Shown here in pieces: positions 14,109-14,573 of a DNA stretch of 14,573 nt. The stretch is taken from positions 1-14,573 of the forward strand of contig UQOT01000051.1 of assembly GCA_900542675.1 (NCBI GenBank), read 5' to 3'. A model generated the notes under the pieces. That model ran no database searches. It saw only the letters and a list, made by a program, of their open reading frames with translations, and was not told the origin of the DNA. Within the stretch, counting starts at the first letter, position 1. Each line of letters opens with the position of its first letter. The DNA comes from an uncultured Eubacteriales bacterium (lineage in GTDB: Bacteria > Bacillota > Clostridia > Monoglobales > Monoglobaceae). The translations under genes were made by a program, and so were the position numbers.

Positions 14109-14549
14109 ATGCTGCACCAGCGCGGCGCCGGTGTGCTTATGCACATCAGCTCCCTGCCCTCCCCTTATGGGATCGGCGTGTTTGACCGGCACGCCCGAGA
14201 CTTTATCGACCGTATTGCGGACATGGGCTTTACCTACTGGCAGGTGCTGCCCTTTAATCCGATTGACGGAGCCGGCAGTCCCTATTGTTCCCCCTCCGCT
14301 TTTGCCGGCAACTACCTGTTTATCGACCCACAGGGATTGCTGGATATGGGCCTGGCGACGGCGGAAGAAGTGGCGGCCAACCGCTACGACGGCACGCCGT
14401 ACACGGCGGACTTTGCCTTTGCCGGTGAACGCCGACTGGCTCTGCTGGAGCAGGCTTTTTTGCGCCGGCTTACCGGGGTGGGTCTGAAAGATGAAAGCGA
14501 TAATCCGGCGCTGCATGGTAAAATAAAACCGTTGCCCCCTTTAAAATAA
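14109..14549 (+). CDS. malQ: 4-alpha-glucanotransferase (GH77), N-terminal fragment with unrelated tail
   Basis: 146 residues, against about 500 for the family. MalQ (amylomaltase) transfers alpha-1,4-glucan segments during maltodextrin or glycogen metabolism. Residues 1 to about 118 match the N-terminus: RGAGVLMHISSLPSPYGIG (5-23), FIDRIADMGFTYWQVLPFNP (32-51), GSPYCSPSAFAGNYLFID (56-73). After about residue 118 (position 14460) the expected continuation toward the catalytic barrel is absent, and about 28 unrelated residues ending PLPPLK run to a stop at 14547-14549. All catalytic residues are missing, so the product cannot be active. A strong GAGGTGAT site (14098-14105) precedes the ATG. 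It is the only plus-strand gene and is divergent from miaB. Codon use matches the first part of miaB, not the rest of the window. It is either a truncated gene or the product of an assembly join. Confidence 0.8.
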   Translation: MLHQRGAGVLMHISSLPSPYGIGVFDRHARDFIDRIADMGFTYWQVLPFNPIDGAGSPYCSPSAFAGNYLFIDPQGLLDMGLATAEEVAANRYDGTPYTADFAFAGERRLALLEQAFLRRLTGVGLKDESDNPALHGKIKPLPPLK

Positions 14550-14573
14550 TAAGTCACGCGAGCAGCAGAATAG

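Noticed and set aside
14046..14516. A 156-codon open frame on the minus strand
   Set aside because: Antisense to the malQ fragment, which has unmistakable GH77 motifs and a strong Shine-Dalgarno site. The antisense product is low-complexity in Arg/Gln/Gly.
13925..14573. Mobile element at the right end
   Set aside because: No transposase, integrase, terminal inverted repeats or target-site duplication can be seen. The composition change alone does not support a mobile element call.

Overview
The window looks like a chromosomal stretch of a Clostridia-class Firmicute, probably from the gut or a related anaerobic habitat. The evidence is gene order closely matching the Bacillus ylm/divIVA/lspA/rluD/pyrR and miaB/mutS/mutL neighbourhoods, MutL with an intrinsic endonuclease motif, PyrR, SepF and DivIVA, strong purine-rich Shine-Dalgarno sites and sigma-A-like promoters. 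All genes except the last are on the minus strand and nearly all are housekeeping genes. No RNA gene, CRISPR array, insertion sequence or defence system is visible.

Read in the direction of transcription (high to low coordinates), there are three apparent transcription units. Unit 1 (13909 to 6473) is miaB - ylbF/ymcA-like - mutS - mutL - miaA: tRNA A37 prenylation and methylthiolation bracketing mismatch repair, driven by a promoter at about 13933-13961. Unit 2 (6291 to 874) is an orphan HlyD-like adaptor - yggS/ylmE - sepF - ylmH - divIVA - lspA - rluD: division, polar growth, PLP homeostasis, lipoprotein maturation and rRNA pseudouridylation, driven by a promoter at 6377-6405. Unit 3 (739 to beyond the left edge) is pyrR - pyrB (partial), driven by a promoter at 814-842 whose start site lies inside a hairpin that can act as the terminator of unit 2.

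The right end is different. Between about 13430 and 13540, inside miaB, codon use changes abruptly: the first ~155 codons of miaB, the 13.93-14.11 kb intergenic region and the plus-strand malQ fragment favour ATC/GTG/CTG/GCC, whereas the rest of the window uses ATA/TTA/CTT freely. The malQ homology itself stops near 14460, after about 118 residues, and an unrelated tail runs to a stop at 14549. This is either a transferred or recombined segment or a chimeric assembly.

I found no clearly new system. The observations most worth checking are the composition junction in miaB, the overlapping terminator/promoter/leader hairpins in front of pyrR, the HlyD-like protein with no visible partner inside the division cluster, and the Asp-to-Glu change in a conserved LspA motif.
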